Both the position numbers and the translations under genes were made by a program. Below, piece after piece: positions 17,685-34,498 of a stretch of 64,000 nucleotides of DNA (position 1 is its first letter; each line of letters opens with the position of its first letter). Source of the DNA: Massilia sp. UMI-21 (lineage in GTDB: Bacteria > Pseudomonadota > Gammaproteobacteria > Burkholderiales > Burkholderiaceae_D); the NCBI GenBank assembly GCA_015277795.1, contig CP063848.1, forward strand, positions 992,001 through 1,056,000. The letters run 5' to 3'. Under the pieces are notes generated by a model. The model worked only from the letters and a program-made list of their open reading frames with translations. It was not told where the DNA came from and made no database searches.

Positions 17685-18059
17685 ATGCCCGCCTATGAAT
17701 TCGCTGTCAAGGTCAGGACCCAGTACCTGCCGGAACAGTCCAACCCGGAACGGGACCAGTTCGTGTTCAGCTACACCATCACGATCCATAACACCGGCAG
17801 CGTCGCCGCCCAGCTGATCGCGCGCCACTGGGTGATCACCGACGCCGCCAACCAGACCCAGGAAGTGCGCGGCCTGGGCGTGGTTGGCCACCAGCCCTTG
17901 CTGCAGCCGGGGCAGCAGTTCGAGTACACCAGCGGCACCCAGGTCGGAACGCCGCAGGGTTCGATGTACGGGGAATACTTCTGCGTGGCCGAGGACGGCC
18001 ACCGCTTCGAGGTCCCGATTCCCGAATTCGTGCTGGCGCAGCCGGGCGCGCTGCACTGA
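17685..18059 (+). CDS. apaG: ApaG domain protein
   Basis: A 124-residue single-domain protein with the ApaG immunoglobulin-like fold. Signature parts are FSYTITIHNTGSVAAQLIAR, HWVITDAANQTQEVRGLGVVG and GSMYGEYFCVAEDGHRFEV. ApaG has been linked to cobalt/magnesium tolerance and Ap4A levels in enterobacteria, but its activity is not settled. The start (MPAYEFAVKVRTQYL) has AAGGA upstream; an earlier in-frame ATG at 17625 lies in non-coding-like sequence. It diverges from rpe. Confidence 0.95.
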   Translation: MPAYEFAVKVRTQYLPEQSNPERDQFVFSYTITIHNTGSVAAQLIARHWVITDAANQTQEVRGLGVVGHQPLLQPGQQFEYTSGTQVGTPQGSMYGEYFCVAEDGHRFEVPIPEFVLAQPGALH

Positions 18060-18074
18060 TCGGCGCAGCAAGGC

Positions 18075-18227
18075 TTACTGATTGCCGGCGTCGCGGCCCT
18101 TCTCGGCCTGCTCATGTTGCACGGGTTCGTCGGGCGGCACGTCCTTGCGGCCTGCGAACATCGTCCACCAGACGATAAAGACGAGCAGGAACAGCGCCAC
18201 GCCGGCTTCCACCATCAAGATCCACAT
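18075..18227 (-). CDS. Small single-pass membrane protein, 50 residues
   Basis: A short minus-strand gene with an ideal ribosome binding site (AAGGAGG, 9 bases before the ATG). The product has one N-terminal transmembrane helix (MWILMVEAGVALFLLVFIVW, then W) and a charged, hydrophilic tail (AGRKDVPPDEPVQHEQAEKG). It is predicted to sit in the inner membrane with the tail in the cytoplasm. It lies between apaG and mltA, convergent with apaG and divergent from mltA, its upstream sequence overlapping the mltA start region. I recognise no family. Confidence 0.75.
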   Translation of the reverse strand: MWILMVEAGVALFLLVFIVWWTMFAGRKDVPPDEPVQHEQAEKGRDAGNQ

Positions 18228-18245
18228 ATCGGTACTCGCCTCCTT

Positions 18246-19466
18246 ATGTTATCGACACGCCGCAGTGTAACCGCTTCGCTTGTCCTCGTCGCCTTGCTGG
18301 CGGCCTGCTCGACCACGCCGCCGCAGCCACCCACGCCGGTGCGCATGCCGCCGCCGGTCGGCCCGGTGTATGTGCCGCCCGCCCAGCCGACCCCGCCTGC
18401 GGCGCCTGCCGAACCCCTTCCTCCGGCACCCCTGCTGACGCCGACCAGCTTCAGCGCCTTGCCGGGCTGGGAAGAGGACGAGCTGCGCCAGGCCTGGCCG
18501 GCCTTCCTGCAGTCCTGCCGGGGTCTGGCCAGCAAGGCCGAGTGGAAAGCGGTATGCGCCGCCGGCCGCGCCTTCGATGCGAGCGATGCCGCGGCGGTGC
18601 GCAACTTCTTCGAGACCTGGTTCGTGCCCAACCTGGTGCGCGCCGCCGATGGCGCCGACACCGGCCTGGTCACCGGCTACTACGAGGCGATGCTGTACGG
18701 ATCCCGCAAACAGGGCGGCGACTACCGGACGCCGCTCTACCGCGTGCCGCGCGACCTGCTCACGGTCGACCTGGGCAGCGTGTATCCGCAGTTGAAGGGC
18801 ATGCGCCTGCGCGGGCGCCTGGCGGGTAGAAGCGTGGTCCCGTACAGCACCCGTGCCGAGATCGCGCGGGCGCCGTTCGCCGGCAAGGAACTGCTGTGGG
18901 TGAACGATCCGGTCGAGGCGTTTTTCCTCGAAGTGCAGGGGTCCGGCCGGGTCCAGCTCGACACTGGCGAGACCGTGCGCGTGGCCTACGCCGACCAGAA
19001 CGGCCATCCGTACAAGGCGATCGGGCGCTGGCTGGTGGAGCAGGGCGAGCTCACCGCCGAGCAAGCCACGGCCCAGGGCATCCGTGCCTGGATCGCGGCC
19101 AATCCGGCGCGCCGCCAGGAGCTGTTCAACGTGAATCCCAGTTATATCTTCTTCCGCGAAGAAAAGCTGCCCGACCCTTCGCTGGGCCCGAAGGGCGCGC
19201 TGGGCGTCCCGCTCACGCCCGGCCGCTCGGTGGCGATCGACCCGTCCTTCATCCCGCTTGGCGCGCCGCTGTTCCTGGCGACGACCGAAGCCGGCAGCGA
19301 GCTGCCCATGCGGCGCCTGATGATGGCGCAGGATACCGGCGGTGCGATTCGCGGCGCGGTGCGGGCCGACTTCTTCTACGGCTTCGGCCCGGATGCGGTG
19401 GACCGGGCAGGCAAGATGAAGCAGCGCGGCCAGGTATGGGTGCTGCTGCCGCGCCCCACGCCATAG
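18246..19466 (+). CDS. mltA: Membrane-bound lytic murein transglycosylase A
   Basis: A 406-residue lipoprotein (lipobox LLAAC) that cleaves peptidoglycan to form 1,6-anhydro-muropeptides at the outer membrane. A long Pro-rich linker (PPQPPTPVRMPPPVG onward) follows the lipid anchor. The MltA domain shows VTGYYEAMLYGSRKQGGDY and EVQGSGRV. The C-terminal 3D domain contains VAIDPSFIPLGAPLFL and MMAQDTGGAIRGAVRADFF, with the catalytic Asp in AQDTGG. The start at 18246 is where the signal peptide begins; upstream in-frame sequence is unlike coding. No strong SD is seen. Confidence 0.95.
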   Translation: MLSTRRSVTASLVLVALLAACSTTPPQPPTPVRMPPPVGPVYVPPAQPTPPAAPAEPLPPAPLLTPTSFSALPGWEEDELRQAWPAFLQSCRGLASKAEWKAVCAAGRAFDASDAAAVRNFFETWFVPNLVRAADGADTGLVTGYYEAMLYGSRKQGGDYRTPLYRVPRDLLTVDLGSVYPQLKGMRLRGRLAGRSVVPYSTRAEIARAPFAGKELLWVNDPVEAFFLEVQGSGRVQLDTGETVRVAYADQNGHPYKAIGRWLVEQGELTAEQATAQGIRAWIAANPARRQELFNVNPSYIFFREEKLPDPSLGPKGALGVPLTPGRSVAIDPSFIPLGAPLFLATTEAGSELPMRRLMMAQDTGGAIRGAVRADFFYGFGPDAVDRAGKMKQRGQVWVLLPRPTP

Positions 19467-19562
19467 CCAAAGCGCCAGGTGCGTCAGGGGGGGGGGCTCC
19501 CCGCCGATGACGAACGGAGGGCGGGATCGCGCATAGAATATTGCTGAACAAATAATCAGACC

Positions 19563-19591
19563 GTGTTCGGCACCGCGCGAGACGTTACAAT
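19563..19591 (+). promoter_or_regulatory. Possible promoter of the enoyl-CoA hydratase gene
   Basis: TACAAT (19586-19591) lies 17 bases after GTGTTC, a moderate -35, about 37 bases before the start codon. A run of nine G residues occurs upstream near 19487. Confidence 0.35.
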
Positions 19592-19628
19592 CCGGGCAAT
19601 CCGTCCAAGCTCACAAAAGGAATGTCAC

Positions 19629-20408
19629 ATGGAATATGCAGATCTGCTGATTGAAAACCACGGCAAGGTCGTCGTGATCCGCCTGAACCGTCCGAAGGCG
19701 ATGAATGCGTTGAACGACAACATGATGAACGAACTGGGCGACGCGCTGGTCAAGTTCGACGCCGACCCTGCGGTCAACGTCATCGTGCTGACCGGCAGCG
19801 ACAAGGTCTTCGCCGCCGGCGCCGACATCGCGGCCATGGCAAACTACACCTATGCGGCGGATACCTATCCAGGCAACTACATCGGCCGCAACTGGGAACA
19901 TATCCTGAACATCCGCAAGCCGGTGGTCGGCGTCGTGTCGGGCTACTGCCTGGGCGGCGGCTGTGAACTGGCCATGATGTGCGACTTCCTGATCGCGGCG
20001 GAAACCGCCAAGTTCGGCCAGCCGGAGATCAAGGTCGGCGTCACCCCGGGCGCCGGCGGCACCCAGCGCCTGCCGCGCGCGATCTCGAAGTCCAAGGCGA
20101 TGGACATGCTGCTGACCACCCGTATGATCGATGCCGCGGAGGCCGAGCGCACCGGCCTGGTGTCACGCGTCTATCCGGTCGAGAGCGTGATGGAAGAAGC
20201 CATCAAGATTGCCCAGGGCATCGCCGAGATGCCGGTGTCGGTCGCCATGCAGATCAAGGATTGCGTGAACCAGGCTTACCAGATGCCATTGACCGAAGGC
20301 GTGCGCTACGAGCGCCGCTACTTCCACGCCGGTTTCGGCACGCCTGCGCAAAAAGAAGGCATGTCGGCCTTCCTCGAGAAGCGCAAGCCGAATTTCGAAG
20401 GGATGTAA
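19629..20408 (+). CDS. Enoyl-CoA hydratase (crotonase family)
   Basis: A 259-residue crotonase. The oxyanion-hole segments are FAAGADIAAMANY and GYCLGGGCELAMMCDFLIAA. The catalytic glutamates lie in AKFGQPEIKVG and the following helix after GVTPGAGGTQRLPR. It hydrates trans-2-enoyl-CoA to 3-hydroxyacyl-CoA in beta-oxidation or related routes. The sequence resembles the short-chain EchA/PaaF type, but no neighbouring pathway genes fix the substrate. AAAAGGA precedes the start at 19629. It ends 3 bases before the PLD-like gene, so the two may share a transcript. Confidence 0.92.
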   Translation: MEYADLLIENHGKVVVIRLNRPKAMNALNDNMMNELGDALVKFDADPAVNVIVLTGSDKVFAAGADIAAMANYTYAADTYPGNYIGRNWEHILNIRKPVVGVVSGYCLGGGCELAMMCDFLIAAETAKFGQPEIKVGVTPGAGGTQRLPRAISKSKAMDMLLTTRMIDAAEAERTGLVSRVYPVESVMEEAIKIAQGIAEMPVSVAMQIKDCVNQAYQMPLTEGVRYERRYFHAGFGTPAQKEGMSAFLEKRKPNFEGM

Positions 20409-20411
20409 GCC

Positions 20412-21989
20412 ATGTGGGCGGCGGCCCCCGGTCACGCAAGGGCGCTGCGTCGCGCGGCGGCAGCGCTCGCAATGCTGGCGGCGATCGCCGTCGCGGCCTA
20501 CGGCTGCACGGCGCTGCCGCCCCTGGGGCCGCGCACCCATACGGTGGCGCTCGAGGGCGCCGACGACACGCGCCTGGGACAGGCCATCGCGCCGCTCGCT
20601 GCCAATCACCCGGGGCTGTCCGGAATCCATCCGCTGAGCGACGGCCGCGACGCCTTCGCGGCACGCGTGCTGCTCGCCGACAGTGCGCAGCGCAGCCTGG
20701 ACGCCCAGTACTATATATGGCGTGACGATCTCACCGGCACACTGATGTTCGATGCCTTGCGCAGTGCCGGCGCGCGTGGCGTGCGCGTCCGTCTGCTCCT
20801 CGACGATAACAACACCGCCGGCCTCGATCCGGTCCTTGCGGCCCTCGACCGCGAACCGAACATCGAAGTCCGCCTGTTCAATCCTTTCGGCGTGCGGCGT
20901 TGGCGCGCCCTGGCTTACCTGACCGAGTTCGGCCGGCTGAACCGGCGCATGCACAACAAATCCTTCACGGCCGACAACCAGGCAAGCATCCTCGGAGGAC
21001 GCAATATTGGCGACGAATACTTCGAGGCGACGAGCGACACCTTGTTCGTCGACCTCGACGTGCTGCTTGTCGGGCCGGCCGTGCGCGCCGTGTCGCAGGA
21101 CTTCGACCGTTACTGGAACAGCGCGTCGGCCTATCCTGTCGCGGCACTGGTCGATCCGGCCGATGCCGCAGCTCCCGGCGCACTGGCCATGCGCGCCGCG
21201 GCCCAGCGTGGCCAGGCCGAGGCGCAGGGCTACCTGGCGGGGGCACGAAGCTTGGCATTCGCCGAGCAGTTGACGCAGGGCCGGCTGCAGCTGGAGTGGA
21301 GCCGTGCCCGGCTCGTCAGCGACGATCCTGCAAAGGTACTGGGAAAAGCCGACCCGGACCAGCGCATGGCTGTCGGCCTGCGCAAGCTGCTCGGGGAGCC
21401 GACGCGGCAGCTCGACCTGGTCACTCCGTATTTTGTCCCCGGCAAGGAGGCAGCGCAGGCGCTCGGCGATATCGCCCGCAGCGGTGTCCAGGTGCGTGTG
21501 CTGACCAATTCGCTGGAGGCGACCGACGTGGCGGCGGTGCACGCCGGCTACGCGAAATGGCGGCGCGCGCTGCTCGCTGCGGGCATCTCGCTGTTCGAAC
21601 TTCGCCGCAGCTGGGGCGCGGAATTGCCCCGGACGGGGAAGGGCCGTTTCGGTAGCTCCGCGTCCAGCCTGCATGCGAAGACCTTCGCGGTCGATGGGCG
21701 CAGCATCTATGTCGGCTCCTTCAATATGGATCGGCGCTCGATCGACCTGAATACCGAGATGGGCCTGGTCATCGACAGTCCCCTGTTGGCGGCCAGGCTC
21801 GGCCGGGTACTCGAGGAAGACATGCCTGCCCGTGCTTACGAGGTTCGCCTCGATGCGAACGGTAAGCTGTACTGGATCGAACGCTCCGAGGGCACGACGC
21901 GGCGTCACGACCAGGAGCCGGGCACGAGCATCTGGAAACGCGCAGGCGTCCACTTGTTGTCGTTTTTGCCGATCGACTGGCTCCTTTGA
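20412..21989 (+). CDS. Phospholipase D/cardiolipin synthase-like lipoprotein
   Basis: A 525-residue protein with two HKD catalytic motifs: HNKSFTAD (181-188, followed by SILGGRNIGDEYF) and HAKTFAVD (421-428, followed by SIYVGSFNMDRRS). A hydrophobic N-terminus ends in AAYGC, a plausible lipobox, which would place it at the outer membrane facing the periplasm. Proteins of this layout are annotated as PLD-family or ClsC-like. Cardiolipin or phosphatidyltransfer activity is possible but unproven. It is the last gene before the first rRNA operon; its stop is only about 20 bases from the rRNA P1 -35. Confidence 0.88.
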   Translation: MWAAAPGHARALRRAAAALAMLAAIAVAAYGCTALPPLGPRTHTVALEGADDTRLGQAIAPLAANHPGLSGIHPLSDGRDAFAARVLLADSAQRSLDAQYYIWRDDLTGTLMFDALRSAGARGVRVRLLLDDNNTAGLDPVLAALDREPNIEVRLFNPFGVRRWRALAYLTEFGRLNRRMHNKSFTADNQASILGGRNIGDEYFEATSDTLFVDLDVLLVGPAVRAVSQDFDRYWNSASAYPVAALVDPADAAAPGALAMRAAAQRGQAEAQGYLAGARSLAFAEQLTQGRLQLEWSRARLVSDDPAKVLGKADPDQRMAVGLRKLLGEPTRQLDLVTPYFVPGKEAAQALGDIARSGVQVRVLTNSLEATDVAAVHAGYAKWRRALLAAGISLFELRRSWGAELPRTGKGRFGSSASSLHAKTFAVDGRSIYVGSFNMDRRSIDLNTEMGLVIDSPLLAARLGRVLEEDMPARAYEVRLDANGKLYWIERSEGTTRRHDQEPGTSIWKRAGVHLLSFLPIDWLL

Positions 21990-22009
21990 AAAAAGATGCG
22001 TGAAGGGCC

Positions 22010-22165
22010 TTGCGAGATACCGCGCCCGTTTGCTATGATTCGCCTCCGCTTCGGTTTGAGCAAAAAACGTTAACGTAATCAAGTGCTTACGGTGACAAGC
22101 TCAGCAGGAAAATTCTGCAACGAAGCGAACGAGGGGTTGACGAGTTAAGCGAAACACTGCATAAT
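22010..22165 (+). promoter_or_regulatory. Tandem P1/P2 promoters of rRNA operon 1
   Basis: P1: TTGCGA, 18-base spacer, TATGAT (22034-22039). P2: TTGACG (22137-22142), exactly 17 bases, CATAAT (22160-22165). The same pair recurs before the other two operons with the same order, and the P2 boxes are identical in all three. P1 of this operon is the most divergent copy. Confidence 0.8.
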
Positions 22166-22230
22166 CTCTCTTCTCTGCTGCTGACGAACACAACGCTTCG
22201 TACGGTGCAGCAAGGTAGTACAGAACAAGG

Positions 22231-22427
22231 TTCTTTAACAATCAACAGTCGATAAGTGTGGGCGTTTGATGAAGGTGCCAGCTGGGCTCGCTCAGCTGCA
22301 TACTTAAATTATCAAATGTTCACAAAAGTATTAAGCGTTGTCTCAGTAATGAGATAGCGGTCAGTATCTTGAGTGAGCGACTCCGCAGCAATGCGGATGA
22401 CTCGAAAGAGTCAACAAACAGAGATTG
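22231..22427 (+). promoter_or_regulatory. 16S leader of operon 1: boxA antiterminator and processing stem
   Basis: TTCTTTAACAATC (from 22231) matches the rRNA boxA, and a second copy precedes 23S at about 24287. The stretch 22244-22272 pairs with 23989-24018 beyond the 16S 3' end, forming the long RNase III stem. Two small hairpins follow just before 16S: CCGCA/TGCGG with a GCAA loop, and GACTC/GAGTC with a GAAA loop. Confidence 0.75.
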
Positions 22428-23964
<1,537 letters not shown>

Positions 23965-24043
23965 GAGTAGCACCAGGAGCTTGTCTCCATCATCAAGCGT
24001 CCACGCTTATCGGCTGTTAGTAAAGAGAACAACAGTGTATGTC

Positions 24044-24120
24044 GGGGCTGTAGCTCAGCTGGTTAGAGCACCGTGTTGATAACGCGGGGGTCGTTGGTTC
24101 GAGTCCAACCAGCCCTACCA
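24044..24120 (+). tRNA. tRNA-Ile (GAT), operon 1 spacer
   Basis: A 77-nt cloverleaf with encoded CCA. Anticodon GAT in the loop TTGATAA. The acceptor GGGGCTG pairs with CAGCCCT, with a G-T first pair. Confidence 0.97.
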
Positions 24121-24136
24121 AGTTATCGCAAGTAAC

Positions 24137-24212
24137 GGGGGATTAGCTCAGCTGGGAGAGCACCTGCTTTGCAAGCAGGGGGTCGTCGGTTCGATCCCGT
24201 CATCCTCCACCA
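24137..24212 (+). tRNA. tRNA-Ala (TGC), operon 1 spacer
   Basis: A 76-nt cloverleaf with encoded CCA. Anticodon TGC in TTTGCAA. The acceptor GGGGGAT/ATCCTCC contains the G3-T70 wobble that marks alanine tRNAs. Confidence 0.97.
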
Positions 24213-24452
24213 TTACCTGGTTCTGAAAGCACAAACGTAAGCCTCTGCGGTTTAGGTTTGGTCTTTTCGAGATCACTGTTTTTTCGTTCTTTAACAATCT
24301 GGAAGAAGTAAAGTTTTTTTAAGCGTGTAAGCGAGTCAGCAATGACGAGTGAGCACACTTAGGGTAGTAATCAAGTATCAACAAACATGCAACGAGCTGT
24401 ACTCTTGATTTTCTATGACGATCCCTGTTGTCAGCAGGGGCCAACGTTATAG

Positions 24453-27328
<2,876 letters not shown>

Positions 27329-27465
27329 ATAACCTTGGTAGGATATAGAACAAGTCAGGAATACAGCTGCAGTTTGTTGATACTGCTACCCAAGAACAAG
27401 AAAAAACTACTTCTTCCAAGATTGGTGAAGTTTGACCATGTGGTCAAATTTCTAGACAAGTCAAA

Positions 27466-27579
27466 GCCTGATGACCATAGCAAGTCGGTCCCACCCCTTC
27501 CCATCCCGAACAGGACCGTGAAACGACTTTGCGCCGATGATAGTGCTGCAACCAGTGTGAAAGTAGGTTATCGTCAGGC
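27466..27579 (+). rRNA. rrf: 5S ribosomal RNA, operon 1
   Basis: About 114 nt, closed by GCCTGATGA/TCGTCAGGC, with the conserved CCCATCCCGAACAGG loop. The ends are approximate by one or two bases. Confidence 0.92.
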
Positions 27580-27593
27580 TAGTTATATGAAAG

Positions 27594-27624
27594 AGCCCAC
27601 CAGGTGATCCTGGTGGGCTTTTTT
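27594..27624 (+). terminator. Terminator of rRNA operon 1
   Basis: A perfect 11-bp stem AGCCCACCAGG/CCTGGTGGGCT with a TGAT loop, then six T. An identical hairpin follows operon 2. Confidence 0.95.
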
Positions 27625-27816
27625 GCGTTTGCACAAGCAAGATCCCGCCGCCCGGACGCGCACTGCGCATCCTCGCTCTCTGCGGGCATTCTTGCGTTGA
27701 CAGGCAATACCCCAGCGCTTGGATCCGCACGGCGAATGTTCGCCCTGTCGGTTTTCTTGCTTTTGCAAAGCAAAACCCGTCTCGCATGCATTTCCTTGGC
27801 ATCAGTAAGCTGGACG

Positions 27817-27845
27817 AAAAAAAGCCCCGGTTGAAAACCGAGGCT
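27817..27845 (-). terminator. Terminator of a minus-strand transcript between rRNA operons
   Basis: On the minus strand AGCCTCGGTT/AACCGGGGCT (27845-27836 with 27832-27823, one mismatch) closes a 3-base loop and is followed by seven T. It implies a minus-strand RNA that begins upstream, where no protein gene is found. Confidence 0.75.
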
Positions 27846-28019
27846 TCTGCCCGACCAGTTTCCCGGCCGGGTTCCCAGCTGTGCGACACCGCGACCCGAC
27901 AGGAGGCGAGCCAACATGCCCGCTCTGCCTCTATGCGCCGTAGTCGCCGGTACTTTGCACGGCTGGGCTAACACTCACCACCGTATACATTCCCCCCGAT
28001 ATCGGAACTTTGGGTCGGC
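27846..28019 (-). ncRNA. Rod-shaped structured RNA candidate, resembling 6S RNA
   Basis: About 174 nt on the minus strand directly before an intrinsic terminator, with no convincing protein gene. It folds by eye into one long hairpin. The closing stem is GCCGACC with GGTCGGGC, then AGTTCCG with CGGGAAACT. After a large asymmetric bubble comes CCCAGC-GTGC with GCAC-GCTGGG, then ACC-GCGAC with GTCGC-GGT, then GAGGC-AGC with GCT-GCCTC at the tip. Size, closing stem, a big bubble around nt 25-55 and a long terminal arm are the architecture of 6S RNA, which mimics an open promoter and binds sigma70 RNA polymerase. The 5' end and promoter are unclear (a weak TACATT lies near 28022). A 19-codon frame at 27990-27931 is probably incidental. 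Confidence 0.45.
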
Positions 28020-28699
28020 GAATGTAGCCCAGTTCAACATCCTTGCTGCTTCTCGCAGCTGACGTGCTTCGACCGTCGTGCAACGGCACGGTTCAATCTA
28101 GTCTCAATGAATGTCGCACTAGGTATTATCCGGCTGCAAGAATGCTCATCTGTTCGACAACTCACATTAGTCGGTATTGGTCAATCTCGCTCGCAAGCGG
28201 ACAAAGCGTGATTTCCGTGCGACATGATGCGCCAAGCAGCCCGATACCAGGGCCATCATCCCGAATGCGATGCCGATGCTGGCTTCCTGCGCTCTGCAGG
28301 CTGTCGCTCACGAGATGGAAGATGCTGAATCTGTCGAGCGCCGGTCAATAGGGGAGGGGGAGAGCGCACTACTGACCAGTTCGGACCATATCCAGGCCAT
28401 GAGTCCAATAACCCGATCGAGCAGGGCCCTGCACCGCCAACCTCATGATCGTCGCCATAGAGGCGATCACCACGATCAACCTGGTTGCATGGGAAGACGT
28501 CGCGAAGTCGTTCATGGCGCCGAACCGCCGTGAGCACAGCGAACGTCTGGAAGCACAACAGGGTCGGTCTTTCTGGAAGAGCGACACGCGCCGCTTCGAT
28601 CATGTCGCGTATTTTCCTTGCCATGGACTGGCTCTGTCAGGCTATATTTTCTATGACTTAACAGTATGCCGAAAAGCTTCTTCCGTTACCGTGCGGCCC
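28020..28699. other. Spacer between rRNA operons 1 and 2 without an intact gene
   Basis: No reading frame here has convincing coding character. On the minus strand there are hydrophobic patches in different frames, such as IGIAFGMMALVSGCLAHHVA (28270-28210) and LLDRVIGLMAWIW (near 28400), interrupted by stops. These could be the remains of a membrane-protein gene, but I cannot name it. An inverted pair TACATTC/GAATGTA (27985 and 28018) borders the structured RNA. Confidence 0.3.
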
Positions 28700-28816
28700 T
28701 TGCCGACATCAACCAAGTTTGCTATAGTCTCGTTCCTCCGATGCACAGCGCTGCTTTTCAAGCAGCGACAGCGAAAGAGACAAGGGGTTGACGAGTTAAG
28801 CGAAGCACTGCATAAT
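28700..28816 (+). promoter_or_regulatory. Tandem P1/P2 promoters of rRNA operon 2
   Basis: P1: TTGCCG (28700-28705), 17 bases, TATAGT (28723-28728) with an upstream TGC extension. P2: TTGACG (28788-28793), 17 bases, CATAAT (28811-28816). The layout equals operons 1 and 3. Confidence 0.85.
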
Positions 28817-28881
28817 CTCGCTTCTCTGCTGCTGACGAACACAACGCTTCGTACGGTGCAGCAAGGTAGTACAGAATAAAG

Positions 28882-29078
28882 TTCTTTAACAATCAACAGT
28901 CGATAAGTGTGGGCGTTTGATGAAGGTGCCGGCTGGGTTCGCTCAGCTGCATACTTAAACTATCAAATGTTCACAAAAGTATTAAGCGTTGTCTCAGCAA
29001 TGAGATAACGGTCAGTATCTTGAGTGAGCGACTCCGCAGCAATGCGGATGACTCGAAAGAGTCAACAAACAGAGATTG
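28882..29078 (+). promoter_or_regulatory. 16S leader of operon 2 with boxA
   Basis: TTCTTTAACAATC (boxA) starts at 28882, followed by the 5' arm of the 16S processing stem. The two small hairpins before 16S are the same as in operon 1. Confidence 0.75.
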
Positions 29079-30615
<1,537 letters not shown>

Positions 30616-30694
30616 GAGTAGCACCAGGAGCTTGTCTCCATCATCAAGCGTCCACGCTTATCGGCTGTTAGTAAAGAGAACAACAGTGTATGTC

Positions 30695-30771
30695 GGGGCT
30701 GTAGCTCAGCTGGTTAGAGCACCGTGTTGATAACGCGGGGGTCGTTGGTTCGAGTCCAACCAGCCCTACCA
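30695..30771 (+). tRNA. tRNA-Ile (GAT), operon 2 spacer
   Basis: Same sequence as the operon 1 copy; 77 nt with encoded CCA and anticodon GAT. Confidence 0.97.
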
Positions 30772-30787
30772 AGTTATCGCAAGTAAC

Positions 30788-30863
30788 GGGGGATTAGCTC
30801 AGCTGGGAGAGCACCTGCTTTGCAAGCAGGGGGTCGTCGGTTCGATCCCGTCATCCTCCACCA
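30788..30863 (+). tRNA. tRNA-Ala (TGC), operon 2 spacer
   Basis: Same sequence as the operon 1 copy; 76 nt with encoded CCA, anticodon TGC and the G3-T70 pair. Confidence 0.97.
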
Positions 30864-31091
30864 TTACCTGGTTCTGAAAGTGCAAACGTAAGCAAGAAGA
30901 TGCTTAGGTTTGGTCTTTTCGAGATCACTGTTTTTTCGTTCTTTAACAATCTGGAAGAAGTAAAGTTTTTTTAAGCGTGCATGTAAAAGTGCACACTTAG
31001 GGTAGTAATCAAGTATCAACAAACATGCAATTAAGCTGTACTCTTGATTTTCTATGACGATCCCTGTTGTCAGCAGGGGCCAACGTTATAG

Positions 31092-33983
<2,892 letters not shown>

Positions 33984-34122
33984 ATAACCTTGGTAGGATA
34001 TAGAACAAGTCAAGAAATACAGCTGCAGTTTGTTGATACTGCTACCCAAGAATAAAAAGAAACTTACTTCTTCCCGGATTGTAGAAGTTTGACCATGTGG
34101 TCAAATTTCTAGACAAGTCAAA

Positions 34123-34236
34123 GCCTGATGACCATAGCAAGTCGGTCCCACCCCTTCCCATCCCGAACAGGACCGTGAAACGACTTTGCGCCGATGATAG
34201 TGCTGCAACCAGTGTGAAAGTAGGTTATCGTCAGGC
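34123..34236 (+). rRNA. rrf: 5S ribosomal RNA, operon 2
   Basis: Same sequence as the operon 1 copy, about 114 nt, closed by GCCTGATGA/TCGTCAGGC. Confidence 0.92.
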
Positions 34237-34250
34237 TAGTTATATGAAAG

Positions 34251-34281
34251 AGCCCACCAGGTGATCCTGGTGGGCTTTTTT
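34251..34281 (+). terminator. Terminator of rRNA operon 2
   Basis: The same 11-bp hairpin with TGAT loop and T6 tail as after operon 1. Similarity continues about 45 bases past the tail, then the two flanks diverge. Confidence 0.95.
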
Positions 34282-34498
34282 GCGTTTGCACAAGCAAAAT
34301 CCCGCCGCCGGACTGCGCATCGCGCACCCTCGCGCTTTGCGTTTCTTTCGTGTTTGCACGCGCTACCGCTGCTTGCTCCAGGGTACAGGAAAGTCTCGCC
34401 ACAAGCTTTGCACGCATTGATGCAGCTCAGATCAGCACCTGCACCAACTGGAAATATAGGCAGAGAGGCCAAGGGGCATATACGGAAGCGGGCGCGAC

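Noticed and set aside
27931..27990. A 19-codon frame on the minus strand (MYTVVSVSPAVQSTGDYGA) as a leader peptide
   Set aside because: The G-rich stretch before the ATG is too close for a ribosome site, and the segment is better explained as part of the structured RNA.
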